A DNA stretch of 64,000 bases from the NCBI RefSeq assembly GCF_006386545.1, contig NZ_SWAR01000025.1:25571-89570 (forward strand), written 5' to 3'. The stretch's first letter is position 1. Each line of letters starts with the position of its first letter. Below the pieces are notes generated by a model, which was given only the letters and a program-made list of their open reading frames with translations, did no database searches and had not been told where the DNA came from. The DNA is from Methylibium rhizosphaerae. Lineage in GTDB: Bacteria; Pseudomonadota; Gammaproteobacteria; Burkholderiales; Burkholderiaceae_C. Shown piece by piece: positions 8,205 through 19,100 of the stretch. The position numbers were made by a program, and so were the translations under genes.

Positions 8205-8894
8205 GTGGTGACTGATCCGTCGGCAGCCCACGCCAGCGGACCGGGCCCGATGGACCTGGTGCGGCTGGTGACGCATTTCAACCTGCATCCCGAGGCCGAC
8301 CTGCACCCGAGCTGGCTGCCGGCCGACTGGCCGGCGCGCCACCGCGTGCCGGCGAGACTGGGCCAGCGCGGTCGCGCGGTGCTGTCGCAGCTGCTGATGC
8401 GGTCTTCAGCGAGCGGCGCCCCCGGCGACTTCAACTTCGACTCGCGCGGCAAGCGCCTGGCCTTGCTGGATGCCGGCTCGCTGCGACGGCTGGCGTTGTA
8501 CTGCGGCCTGTGCGCCCACCTGCCGCTGCTGCGGCAGCGCGGCGCCTTGAGTTCGCAGCTGCGCCGCCAGGCCCGCCGCCTGGGCGACGACGCCCTCGAT
8601 TTCGTGCTCGAGCGGGTGCCCGAGCTCACCGAGATCCGCATGGATGCCAAGGTCCTGAAGGACCGGCCGGCAGGCGCCGGCCATGTGGTCGCCACCCGCG
8701 GCTACCGCCTGCTGCTGGGCCTCATGGCCGCAGAAGGCGAACCCGTCCTGCAGCGGGTGCAGCACAAGCTGCCGCGCCGCGTGTCCACCTACCGCGTGCC
8801 GGCGCTCGAATCGCGCCAGCAGCGCCAGCTCGGCGAGCTGGTGCTCTCGTGCATCGTTCCGGAAAGATTGCCGCAATGGGACTGGCTTTTCTGA
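8205..8894 (+). CDS. sctK: SctK sorting-platform protein (YscK family)
   Basis: SctK connects the SctD cytosolic head to the SctQ pods. The product is about 229 residues, soluble and Leu/Arg-rich. It lies between sctJ and sctL, where yscK belongs. Its C-terminal end (VPERLPQWDWLF) and the LVTHFNLHPEADLHPSWL start fit the divergent YscK/HrpB4 type. The start is uncertain: GTG at 8205 or 8208 has a good purine-rich site in the adjoining repeat, and ATG at 8250 is the first ATG of the conserved-looking part. The gene overlaps sctL by 19 bases. The assignment depends more on synteny than on motifs. Confidence 0.75.
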   Translation: MVTDPSAAHASGPGPMDLVRLVTHFNLHPEADLHPSWLPADWPARHRVPARLGQRGRAVLSQLLMRSSASGAPGDFNFDSRGKRLALLDAGSLRRLALYCGLCAHLPLLRQRGALSSQLRRQARRLGDDALDFVLERVPELTEIRMDAKVLKDRPAGAGHVVATRGYRLLLGLMAAEGEPVLQRVQHKLPRRVSTYRVPALESRQQRQLGELVLSCIVPERLPQWDWLF

Positions 8895-9499
8895 TCACCA
8901 CCGAGAACCTGCAGCTGCTCTCGGAGCGCAAGGTGCTCAAGGAGGCCGAATACGCGGCGCTGCTCGACGCCACCGCGGTCGTCGAAACGGCGCGCGGCGA
9001 GGCCAGGCGCATCGTGCAGCAGGCGGCGCAGCAGGCCGAAGCGAGCCGTCGCCAGGGCTACGAAGAAGGGCTCGAGCGCGCACGCGTCGAATACGCGCAG
9101 CGGCTGGTGTCCGAAACCCTGGCGTCCGAGCGGCAGCTGCATGCGCTGCGGGCGTCGATGGCGCAGATCGTCGTGCGGGCGGTCGGCCAGTTCATCGCCG
9201 AGGCCGAACCCGCGAGGCTGTTCGAGGCCGCGCTGCGCCGCGTCGACACGCTGGTGCGCACCGAGCCCTTCATCACCGTGCGGGTGGCGCCCGCGCAGGA
9301 GCAGGCCATGCAGCAGGTGCTGGCCCGCCTGCGCGACGAGGCCAACTGGCAGATGAACGTGGCCGTGCAGCCGGATGCGACGCTGGCCGAGGGCAGCTGC
9401 GTGGTGCACACGGCCTCAGGCACCCTCGAACTGGGCATCGACGCCCAGCTGGAAGCCTTCCGCCGCGCCGTCCAGCGCTCGGGACTGGAGTCTGCATGA
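8876..9499 (+). CDS. sctL: SctL ATPase stator (YscL/FliH family)
   Basis: SctL dimers form the spokes that tether and regulate the SctN ATPase and bind SctQ. The 207-residue product has an N-terminal segment ending in KVLKEAEY, a long helical coiled-coil stretch (about 25-95, with EARRIVQQAAQQAEASRRQG as in FliH), and a globular C-terminal domain. The C-terminal part (FITVRVAPAQEQAMQQVLAR) ends with CVVHTASGTLELGIDAQLEA, the usual FliH/YscL/V-ATPase-E pattern. The start lies inside sctK, and the stop overlaps the sctN start (ATGA), which suggests coupled translation. Confidence 0.93.
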   Translation: MGLAFLITTENLQLLSERKVLKEAEYAALLDATAVVETARGEARRIVQQAAQQAEASRRQGYEEGLERARVEYAQRLVSETLASERQLHALRASMAQIVVRAVGQFIAEAEPARLFEAALRRVDTLVRTEPFITVRVAPAQEQAMQQVLARLRDEANWQMNVAVQPDATLAEGSCVVHTASGTLELGIDAQLEAFRRAVQRSGLESA

Positions 9500-10827
9500 A
9501 CCAGCCCATCTCCGATGCCGCACTGAACATCGTTGCCGACCTGGAGCAGGCCTTCGGCCGCATCACGCCGGTGGGCATGCGCGGGCGGGTGAGCAAGGCG
9601 GTCGGCATGCTGATCGACGCCTCCGGCATCCAGGCCCACGTGGGCGAACTCTGCGAGCTGGTCACGCCCGGCGAGCCGCCGCTGCTGGCCGAAGTGGTGG
9701 GGTTCCACCACAACACAGCCATCCTCACGCCGCTCGGGCCCACCACCGGCATCTCGGCGCTGACCGAGGTGGTGCCCACCGGCCGCGGCCATGTGTGCCC
9801 CGTCGGGGTCGGGCTGCTCGGTCGGGTGCTCAATGCCCTGGGCGAACCGATCGACGAGCACGGCCCGCTTGCCACGCTGGCGCAGATGCCGGTGCACCGC
9901 GACCCGGTGAGCCCGCTGGCACGCCGCATGATCGACGCGCCGCTGGCCACCGGCATCCGCGCCATCGACGGCCTGCTCACGCTGGGCGAAGGCCAGCGGG
10001 TGGGCGTGTTCTCGCCGCCGGGTGTCGGCAAGAGCACGCTGCTGGGCATGCTGGCGCGCGGATCGCAGGCCGACGTGAACGTGATCGCGCTGATCGGCGA
10101 ACGCGGCCGCGAGGTGAAGGAGTTCATCGAGCACAGCCTGGGGCCGCAGGGCCTGGCGAAATCGGTGCTGGTGGTGTCCACCTCCGACCGCCCGCCGATG
10201 GAGCGCATCAAGTCGGCCTACGTGGCCACGACCATCGCCGAGCACTTTCGCGACCAGGGAAAGAAGGTCCTACTGCTGGTGGATTCGCTCACCCGCTTTG
10301 CCCGGGCCCAGCGCGAGATCGGCCTGGCCAGCGGCGAGCCTCCGACGCGGCGCAGCTACCCGCCGTCGATCTTCTCGATGCTGCCGCAGCTGCTCGAGCG
10401 GGCGGGGCAGGGCAAGGCCGGCTCCATCACCGCGATCTACTCGGTGCTGACCGAAGGCGACGAGGAGAACGACCCGATCGCCGAGGAGGTGCGCTCCATC
10501 CTCGACGGGCACATCGTGCTGTCGCGCAAGCTCGCTTCGGGCAACCACTACCCGGCCATCGACGTGCTGGCCAGCATCAGCCGGGTGATGCCGCTGGTGG
10601 CGTCGCGCGCGCACCGCGACACGGCGGCAGTCTTCCGCAGCCTGCTGGCGAAGTTCCAGGAGATGGAGCTGCTGGTGCAGATCGGCGAATACCGCGCCGG
10701 CAGCGACGCACAGGCCGACCGCGCCATCGGCATGCGTGCGGCGATGCTCGACTTCCTGCGGCAGGCGCCCGAGTCGGCCCAACCGTTCGACGCGACGGTG
10801 GCGCAACTGCAAGGTTTCGGAGGTTGA
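9496..10827 (+). CDS. sctN: SctN T3SS ATPase (YscN/HrcN/FliI family)
   Basis: SctN is the hexameric ATPase that strips chaperones and unfolds substrates at the base of the injectisome. The 443-residue product has the full family layout. A beta-barrel N-terminal domain is followed by Walker A (SPPGVGKST, about residue 175) and ALIGERGREVKEFIEHSLG. Walker B (VLLLVDSLTRFARAQREIG) and PPSIFSMLPQLLERAG complete the core. The start ATG at 9496 overlaps the sctL stop by four bases. No key residue is missing, so this is the most certain anchor of the cluster. Confidence 0.98.
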   Translation: MNQPISDAALNIVADLEQAFGRITPVGMRGRVSKAVGMLIDASGIQAHVGELCELVTPGEPPLLAEVVGFHHNTAILTPLGPTTGISALTEVVPTGRGHVCPVGVGLLGRVLNALGEPIDEHGPLATLAQMPVHRDPVSPLARRMIDAPLATGIRAIDGLLTLGEGQRVGVFSPPGVGKSTLLGMLARGSQADVNVIALIGERGREVKEFIEHSLGPQGLAKSVLVVSTSDRPPMERIKSAYVATTIAEHFRDQGKKVLLLVDSLTRFARAQREIGLASGEPPTRRSYPPSIFSMLPQLLERAGQGKAGSITAIYSVLTEGDEENDPIAEEVRSILDGHIVLSRKLASGNHYPAIDVLASISRVMPLVASRAHRDTAAVFRSLLAKFQEMELLVQIGEYRAGSDAQADRAIGMRAAMLDFLRQAPESAQPFDATVAQLQGFGG

Positions 10828-10830
10828 TCC

Positions 10831-11316
10831 ATGGCGGTGGACTGGAAACTCCTCATCGAAGTGCGCGAACGGCAGAAGCGCACCGCCATGGAGGCGGTGG
10901 CGCGCGACCGTGCCGCGGCAGACGAAAGCCTGGCATCGCTGCAGCAGGCGCATGCGCAGCTGCAGCAGCAGATCGATGCCAAGGCCGCCCATTGGCAGGC
11001 CACCACCGGCGCTTTGTCGGGCGGCGCCTGCAGCGTGGCGCAGCTGCGCCAGGCCAGCGCCTGGAGCGGCGCGCTCGACGCACACATCGCCACCGCGGCC
11101 ACCGGCGTTGCGCAGGCGCAAGGGCTGCACCAGCAGCGCGAGCAGGTGCTGCAGGAGAGCCGGCAGCGCATGCGCGCGGCCGCCGGCGAAGTCGAGAAGG
11201 CGCGGCAGATGCAGCAGCGCAGGCTGCAGCAGCAGCGCCGCCTGCAGGAGGCGCGGCAGGAGGCCGTGGCCGAGGAGGTCGCGTCGGTGGCCTGGTCGTC
11301 GCGCCGGATTTCGTAG
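10831..11316 (+). CDS. sctO: SctO central stalk (YscO/HrpD/FliJ-like)
   Basis: SctO is the coiled-coil stalk that inserts into the SctN ring and contacts SctV, like the gamma subunit of F-ATPases. The 161-residue product is almost entirely helical and very rich in Gln, Ala and Arg. Heptad-like stretches run over residues 5-60 and 95-150 (LHQQREQVLQESRQRMRAAA). CGGAGG lies 9 bases before the ATG at 10831. It follows sctN by three bases, exactly where yscO sits in ysc operons. Like most SctO proteins it has low sequence conservation, so size, helicity and position carry the call. A gene for the needle-length ruler SctP would be expected next but is absent. Confidence 0.85.
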   Translation: MAVDWKLLIEVRERQKRTAMEAVARDRAAADESLASLQQAHAQLQQQIDAKAAHWQATTGALSGGACSVAQLRQASAWSGALDAHIATAATGVAQAQGLHQQREQVLQESRQRMRAAAGEVEKARQMQQRRLQQQRRLQEARQEAVAEEVASVAWSSRRIS

Positions 11317-11332
11317 CGCCGGGGCTGCCGCC

Positions 11333-12115
11333 GTGGAAACCACCATCGAACTCGAAGCGCTGGAACGCATGTTCTCGGCCGTGGTGCTGACGCTGCCGCG
11401 GCTGTTCGCGATCTTCGCGGTGGTGCCGTTCCTGTCGGGCAGCATGATCACCGGCATCGTGCGCAACGGGCTGCTGCTGATGCTCGCGATCTTCATGTCG
11501 CCGGTGGCCGGCAACCTGCCCGAGGTGAACATCGGCACCTGGGTGCTCATCGCCAGCAAGGAGGCCTTCATCGGCCTGCTGCTGGGCCTTGGATTCGGCA
11601 TCTTCATCTGGGCCATCCAGAGCGTGGGCGACCTCATCGACTTCCAAACCGGCTCCAGCAACGCGTCGTTCTTCGACCCGGTGGCCGGCCACGAGAACGG
11701 CCCGACCGGGGAGTTCCTCGGCTGGACGGTCATCACGCTGTTCGTCTCGGCCGGCGGCCTGCTGGCGATGCTGGGGGTGGTGGTCGACTCCTATCGCATC
11801 TGGCCGGTGGGTTCGTTCTTCCCGAGCGTGGGCGCGGTGCTGGAGCAGTTCGCCATCCGCCAGGGCGACACGCTGTTCCTGTGGATCGTGAAGCTGGCCG
11901 CGCCGGTGGTGTTCGTGCTCATGCTGGTGGAGCTGGGCATGGGCCTCATCAGCCGGGTGGCGCCGCAGCTCAACGTCTTCGTGTTCTCGCAGCCGCTCAA
12001 GAGCCTGCTGGCCACGCTGATGATGGTGCTGCTGCTGTTCTTCGTCTACGAGTCGCTGCAGCAGTTCCTGCGGCCGGAGAACGGTGTGCTCGACTTCCTG
12101 CGGGCCACCTTGTAG
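11333..12115 (+). CDS. sctT: SctT export-apparatus membrane protein (YscT/FliR family)
   Basis: SctT contributes to the inner-membrane export pore with SctR and SctS. The 260-residue product has about six hydrophobic segments. Family features include LPRLFAIFAVVPFL near the N-terminus, KEAFIGLLLGLGFGIFIWAI, and the LAAPVVFVLMLVELGMGLISR block followed by PQLNVFVFSQPLKSL. The start is taken as GTG at 11333, which restores the usual N-terminal length; the next ATG (11369) would cut into the first conserved region. The sctU start lies 5 bases after the stop. Confidence 0.95.
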   Translation: METTIELEALERMFSAVVLTLPRLFAIFAVVPFLSGSMITGIVRNGLLLMLAIFMSPVAGNLPEVNIGTWVLIASKEAFIGLLLGLGFGIFIWAIQSVGDLIDFQTGSSNASFFDPVAGHENGPTGEFLGWTVITLFVSAGGLLAMLGVVVDSYRIWPVGSFFPSVGAVLEQFAIRQGDTLFLWIVKLAAPVVFVLMLVELGMGLISRVAPQLNVFVFSQPLKSLLATLMMVLLLFFVYESLQQFLRPENGVLDFLRATL

Positions 12116-12119
12116 CGCC

Positions 12120-13151
12120 ATGGCAGAAAAGAACCAGGACCCGACCCCCAAGCGCCTGCGCGACGCGCGCAAGAAGGGTGAGGTCGTGTTCAGTTCCGAC
12201 GTCGCCTCCACCACGGTGTTCGCGGTCGGGGTGATCATGCTGTGGCTGGGGGGCGGGCTCATCTTCACGCTGCTGCGCGAGCTGTGGCTGCATGCCACCA
12301 GCACCACGCTGCTGACCCGGCCGGACGACCGCTTCGGCGAGCTGCTGCTGCACACCACCGAGACGCTGCTGTGGGGCACGCTGCCCATCATGGCGGTGGT
12401 GGCAGTGGCCGGCATCCTGGGCTCGCTGTTCCAGGTGGGCGGCGTGGCCGCGTGGGAACGCATCAAGCCCGACGTGAACCGCATGAACCCGGGCGAAGGG
12501 CTCAAGCGCATCTTCTCGACGCGCAGCCTGGTCAATCTGCTGAAGATGCTGCTCAAGACCACGCTGCTGGCCGCGCTCATGTACGTGGTGGTGCGTGCCT
12601 ACGTGGACCCGGCGATGAAGCTCGGGTATGCAAGGCCGGCGACCATGCTCTCGGCCGGCGCGCAGATGGTGCTCACCATGTTCGGCTGGGCCGTCGTGAT
12701 CTACGTGGTGATGGCGCTGCTCGACTACGCCCACGAGCACTACGAATTCATGAAGCAGCAGCGCATGTCGATCGAGGACCTGCGCCAGGAGCACAAGGAA
12801 GTGGAGGGCGACCCGATCAACCGCTCGCGGCGCCGCTCGGCCCACTTCGAGGCGGTGTACTTCACCCTGGCCGACCGGGTGCGCATGGCCTCGGCGGTGA
12901 TCCATTCCGCGCGCACCGCAGTGGCGCTGCAATACCTCGGCGAAAACGACCTGCCGCGGGTCATCGCTCGGGGCGAGGGCGACATCGCCGCCCAGATCCG
13001 GCGCATCTCCAGCGAAGCGCTGATCCCCACCGAATTCGAGCCGCAGCTCGCCGAGCGGCTCTACGAGGAAGTTCCGCAGGACCAGGCCATTCCGCGCGCG
13101 CTGTACGCGCCGGTGGCCAAGCTGCTGCGCTGGGCGCAGGGGCAGGAATAG
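12120..13151 (+). CDS. sctU: SctU export switch protein (YscU/HrcU/FlhB family) lacking the NPTH motif
   Basis: SctU sits beside the export pore and switches substrate class after self-cleavage at NPTH. The 343-residue product has the four-helix membrane domain (residues about 28-210) and the conserved linker KQQRMSIEDLRQEHKEVEGDP. The C-terminal cytoplasmic domain ends with PQDQAIPRALYAPVAKLLRW. Where the family has VTNPTHYAVAL, this protein reads VIHSARTAVAL (His262-Ser-Ala-Arg265). The catalytic Asn and its Pro-Thr-His neighbours are all gone while the flanking sequence is kept, so self-cleavage is not expected. The rest of the gene is intact, so this looks like divergence rather than decay. 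Confidence 0.95.
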   Translation: MAEKNQDPTPKRLRDARKKGEVVFSSDVASTTVFAVGVIMLWLGGGLIFTLLRELWLHATSTTLLTRPDDRFGELLLHTTETLLWGTLPIMAVVAVAGILGSLFQVGGVAAWERIKPDVNRMNPGEGLKRIFSTRSLVNLLKMLLKTTLLAALMYVVVRAYVDPAMKLGYARPATMLSAGAQMVLTMFGWAVVIYVVMALLDYAHEHYEFMKQQRMSIEDLRQEHKEVEGDPINRSRRRSAHFEAVYFTLADRVRMASAVIHSARTAVALQYLGENDLPRVIARGEGDIAAQIRRISSEALIPTEFEPQLAERLYEEVPQDQAIPRALYAPVAKLLRWAQGQE

Positions 13152-13195
13152 CGCTCTTGGAGCGCACCCGACCAACACGATCGAGGACGAACACC

Positions 13196-16100
13196 ATGGG
13201 ACCCGGAACCGTCAGCAAGCCCAGCCCTGAGTCGCAAGCCGCTGCGGAGCACTTGGCCGCACTGAGGGCTGCCGAGGAGGCTCGTCGTCGTGCCGAAGAA
13301 GCTGCCCGGCGAGCGGCCGAGGAGGCGCGGCGCAAGGCAGAGGAAGCCCGCCGCCAGGCCGAGGCCGCCAGGCGCGAAGCCGAGCAGGCGAAGAAGGCCG
13401 CCGCCGATGCCGCGCGCGCAGAGAAGAAGGACGACAAGGAGCTCCAGCAGTTGCGCGATGCGGCCCAGGCCAAGGAGACCGAGGCGCTGAAGAAGGAGGC
13501 GAAGGCAAGCCTGGCCGAGAAGGAGAAGCTGCTGCTCGACAGCAAGCTGCAGGACGCGCAGCAGGGTCGCAATCCGACCGCTCCATCGGAAGGCACGCAG
13601 GCCGCCGAAAAGGAAGTCGGCCTGGCCAAGAAGGTGGTGGCGCTGTACGAGGCGCCCGAGCAGAAGGGCGATCAGGCGCTCGACGGTGCCTCGGCGCGCA
13701 CCAAGGACCTGCAGACCAAGGCGCAGGAGGCGGCCAAGCCCGCGTTCGATGCGCTGATGCGTGGCGAGCAGCCGACGAAGGAGCAGGAGGACAAGGCGAA
13801 CAAGGCCATAGGCGAGTGGCTGGATGCCGCGCAGCAGGAGATGCGCACGGCGGGGGTCACGGCCCAGGCCAAGGGGGGCGATGTGAACACCGCCATCGAC
13901 GAGCAGGCGGCTGCCATCCGCAAGCGCCTCGAGGACGGCGGCGTCTTCGATCCCAAGGCATTCGATGAGTCGCTGAACGCGGCGAAGTCCGAAGTGAAGG
14001 GCGAAAGCCCGGCCGCGCGCCAGTTGCGCATGGAGCAGTACGACTCACGCAAGACCGCCCAGGCCGACTATGACAAGGCTCGCCAGGATGCCAAGACCGC
14101 CGACGAGAAGGCCGACGCGGCAGAGGCCTATGCGAAGAACTTCAAGTCGGCTTCCACCGATTCCCAGGTCACCGCGCGAGAGAACGCGCGCGCCGAGGCC
14201 AAGCGCCTGCGACAGGAAGCCGACGACGCGCAGGCCAAGGCCGATCGCCTGAAGCTCCAGGGCGACGCGACGGACTCGCAGTACGAGTCCGACATCGCCG
14301 ACATCAAGGTGCGCGACGCGCAGGCCGGCTATGCCAAGGCGAAGGCGAGCGGGGACAAGGATGCCATCGCCAAGGCCGAGAAGCTCCTCGACGGCGCCAT
14401 TGACGAGCAGACGCTCGCGCACGACCTGCGCGACGATGCCTCGGCCAAGCTCAAGCTGTTCGATGCCAAGGGCAACCTGGCCGATGCAACGGCCGCGTGG
14501 GAAGCCGAGAAGGGCAACCAGCCGCAGCTCAAGGAAGTCGAGTACAACCACCGGGGCACCAAGACCACCCGCACCATCACGCCCGACGGCTATGACAAGA
14601 CCTTCTGGGCCACGCCGGGCACCGACGCCGGCAAGAACGTCCAGAAGATCGACGGCAAGTGGTACTACGTGACGTCCGGGCCGCGGGGCACGCAGAGCAA
14701 GCAGGAGCTCAACCCTGTGACTGCTCAGCTATGGGAAGCACACGTAGGCGTGAACGGCGAGCAGAAGGACGGCAAGACGGTGGGCGGCGCCCAGCTGGCT
14801 GCAGACCAGGCGCAGGCCAAGCTCAAGCTCACGCTCGAGGACATGTTCGGCACCGGCGACGGCCAGACTCCCGGCCGGCTCGACAGCCAGGCCTGGCTGG
14901 GTGCCGAAGGCGACATCAACAAGAAGCTCACCGATGCCAACGACGGCGTGACCGCGGCACAGAGCGCGCTGACCGCGGCGCGCAGGTACGGAGCCTCGGC
15001 AGACACGATCGCCGAACTGGAAGCCGACCTCGGGGGGAAGCTGCAGCTGCAGCGTCAGGCCCAGGGCATGGCTGACGCGCTGAAGGCCATCAAGGAGCTG
15101 CGGCAGGCGCAGCGCGACCTGGTCGAGATCCAGAACCCGGGCTCGGCAAGCCGATGCCCGACGATGACCGAGGCTCAGGCGCAACAGCGGGTGAACGACC
15201 TGCGCGACAAGGCGCGTACCGCCGTCGCCAATGCGCTCAAGCCGCCCGAGTTCTCACCCGAGCAGGTGAAGGCGGCGCGCACCCGGCTCGGCGACAACCA
15301 GAAGCTGCTCAAGACCCAGGAACAGACGGTCGAGACGGCCCGCACCGAATGGCAGAACGCCAAAGGCGACGACAAGGTCAAGAAGGACCAGACCTACCAG
15401 GCCGCGCTCGACAAGTACGACCAGCTCAAGCTGGCCGTCGACAATGACGCGAGCCTCGTCAAGCAGGCAGACACCCGCTACCGCGCAGACGCGGCACAGA
15501 ACCAGTACGACAACTTCGGCTTCGTGAAGCCCAACGAAGGCTACACGCGGGGCGGCTACAACTTCGCTGCGAACCTCGAGGACCAGCCCGCCGGCTTCGA
15601 CCCCACCTATGACGTGAAGCCGCCGTCCAACTATGACGAACTGCTGCGCACTGCCAAGAAGGAGGACGACGGCACCCGCGTGCTGAGCGACGGCACGAAG
15701 ATCAAGCCCGACGGCACCTGGGAGCTCAAGGACGGCACCCAGATCGAGCACAAGGACGGCAAGTACTACGTCAGCTTCAAGACCTATGTCGCCGCGGGCC
15801 GCGCCGGCATGGTGGCCTCCCGCAGCGACAAGTTCGAGATGCACGGCGTGACCGCGAAGCTTTGGGATACCAAGCGCCTGGCCTACGAGGCAGACGTCGG
15901 CCGCACCAAGTTCCTCGATGACCTGAAGCTCAAGGGCCAGACGCTGCCACCTGCAGAGCCTCCGCCCCCGGTGCTGGGCCTGGACGGCAAGCCCAGGCCG
16001 ACCCTGCTGCTCACCGACGACCTGGCCAAGCGCAAGCCCCAGGTGGACAAGGCACTCACCGACGCCACCGACGCCCGCAAGCTGGCGCAGCAGAACTACG

Positions 16101-19100
16101 ACCAGGGCACGGGCGACCGCACAGAGCTCAAGACCAAGCTCGACGAAGCGATTGCGCTCGAGGACATCGCGCGCAAGGAGCAGGCGGCCGTCGACGCCGT
16201 GCTTCTATGGCAGTCGAGCAACCGGGAACGACAGGAATACGACGCGAACAAGCGCGCGGGCCGCCCCGATGCGATGTGCTACGCCAAGCCGCCCGGCGAG
16301 AAGGCCGACGACCAGCGTGACCTGGCCCTGAAGGCCATCACGGACTGGCAGGGCGCGCGCGACAAGCTGCACACCGATCGGGCGCAGCGCACGGTCGACA
16401 CGGCGCAGGCCGCGCACGACACCTGGAAGCGCGAGAACCCCTGGCTCGCCGGCTCCGAGAAGAGCTCCGACACCTGGAAGGCGCTGCAGCAGGCCAAGGG
16501 CGACTACGACCTCGTCAAGCGCGGCCAGGCGGCCAACGCCGGCGCGCGCGCCGACGAGCAGGCCTTCATCTCGCACAACCTCAAGCCCGGCGAGCACAAC
16601 GACCCGCAGGCGCTGTACAGGCTGTTCGACAGCAATCCGCAGGTGATGGCGCAGTCGGTCATCAACGACCACTACGTGCAGTACGGCGGCGAGGCCATCA
16701 CGATGCAGGGCCGCACCCACCTGGGCAACCTGGTGTCGCAGGCGCTGGGCTGGCAGCCCAGCGTGGAGCTCGACCCGAACAGCCCGGCCTACAACCAGCA
16801 GCTCACGAAGACGCAGGACCTCTACGGCAACCTGGTGAAGGAGCAGAAGGAGCTGCGCGGGAACGTGGTCGACAAGATCATCGAACTCGGCGGCGACGAC
16901 GCCAAGGTCACGGTGCTGCCGGTGGTCTACGGCCTCGACGAGAAGAACGGCGGCATCGTCAAGACCGCCATCTTCAAGGTCGAGGGCGACAACGGACAGG
17001 TCAAGTACGTTGACGAACAGGGCTGGGAATACAAGAGCCTGGACGACTACCGAGCCAACAACAGCCTGCCGGTCGAAGACGTGAAGCTGGTGATGCCCGA
17101 GGACGGCAAGTTCACGCTCGACGACAAGGGCAACGTGAAGCTGCTGGTGGCCGATGCGCGCACCGAGACCGGCTGGGAAACCTTCCGCCGCGTCTCCAAG
17201 ATCGACTACGTGGTCGCCGGCGTGGGGCTGGTGGCGGGCGTGGTGCTCACCGTGGGATCGATGGGCACGCTGTCGGTGCCGGGGGCGGCGATCGCAGTCG
17301 CCTCGGTGAGCCTGGTGGCGGCCGGTACCTATGGCGTGGTCACCTCGGCGCAGAGCCTCCAGCGCCAGGCCGACCACGGCCAGAGCGTCAACCCCTTCAC
17401 CAACGCACAGGCGCGCATGGACTGGCTGAACCTCGGGCTGTCGGCGCTGAGCGTCCCGGTGGTGGGCGCCTCAGGCCGCGCCACGATGCTGGCGCTGCGC
17501 TCCAAGGCAGCCTTCGACCGGGTGGGCGATGTGGCCGACGTCACCAGGCTCACGGCGCAGCAGGCCGCCGACCTGCAGCAGGGCGTCGCGTATGCGCAGC
17601 GTGCGGCGGCCTGGGGCAAGCCGGCGCAGGCCGCCGCCAAGCCGCTGGCCGTGGGCAGCGGCGTCGCCATGGAAGAGGGCGTGCGCCAGCTGATCCAGAA
17701 CTGGGACAACATGTCGCCCAGCGAGCGCAACCAGCAGATCGCGATGCTGGGGCTCAATGCAGCGGGCTTTGCGTCGCCGGTGTTTGCCAAGGGCTACGTG
17801 CAGGCACACAACTCGGTCAAGGGGGCGTTTCGCGACGCACCGGCAAGCACCTCGGCCACGGCGCCGGTCAGCCGCCCCATTGCCAATGGCGCCATGGGCG
17901 AACCCGAAGCAGTGCCTGCGCTTGCAGCAAGAGGCCGCGACGACTTCAGCCTGCCGACCGACACGTTGCCTTCGGGCAAGCCGGGGCAGTTGCCTGCCGG
18001 CAAGCCATCCGATACACCCGACCCGCTGGCCCCGCTGCGCGAGCGGCCTTCCTGGTGGAAGCAGGCGCCAGAGGGGACTTCATCCATCAAGGTTGTGAAG
18101 CCGGCCGCCCTGGATGAAGGCAGCAGGATCGTGCTTTCAGATCTGAACACCACAAGCCTCAAGCGCACGACAGATCACGGCCGCCCGCCGAACGATAGAC
18201 CATCGTCCAGGCGGCTCGCCGGCGAAGGTACGGTGCGCGCGATCTCCGCGCACCGCGACCTGCGCAACCCGCATGCGCGCGTCCACACCGACCAGATTGC
18301 GGGAGCCAACCAGCCTGGGGCTGCTGTGCGCAGCCCAAGTCGGCGATCGCGGCAAGAAGAAGTCACGCTCGCGGCCAGGGCGCGCGACAGCAACGACGCG
18401 GCGCCATCCGAACCCGGCTGGTTTGACGACACGCTGCTGCGCGCGGCCTTGCATCCGGCCATGCGGAAAGAGCTGTTGCACGTGATGCGAGAAGAAGCGC
18501 CTCAAGCCACGCCGCAACAGCACCTCGAAGCGGTCGAGACGCTCTATGGCACACCGCAGAGCGTCCGCATGACCTCCACCCATATGCCGGAGCTCTTCCA
18601 GCGCCAGGTGCTCGCCGCCTGGCGGCGGCTCGAACATGCGGGGACGCCGGTGGAGATCAATGGCTGGACGCCGCTGGTCACACCGCGCCCGCAGACCTAC
18701 CAGATCCGGCCGTCGCGCCCGCCGCAGCTGGACACGGTTGCCGACTTCGCCAACTCGCTGCGAGGCGTCACCCCGCAGTCGACGCGTATCGCGCGGGCCC
18801 TCGACAACGGCGACATCGAGTTCAACTTGCTGAGCGCGCCGGAATTCCAGCGTGCGCGCAGCACACAGGATACGGACGTGCCGTTGGCGTTCGCCCGTGG
18901 CCACCGCATCTTCTTGAACCGCGACAGCGACCCATGGGCGCTGCTGCTCGATGCCGTGCATGAAGGCACGCATGCGCTGGATCACCTGACACAGCTCGAC
19001 ATCGGGCGCCCTTACCAGATCCGCGTCGGCGACAAGGTGGTGGACAGCGGCGTGCACCAGCGCGGCAGTGAGGTGTTCGGCGGCGACCTGGAAGCGCGCG

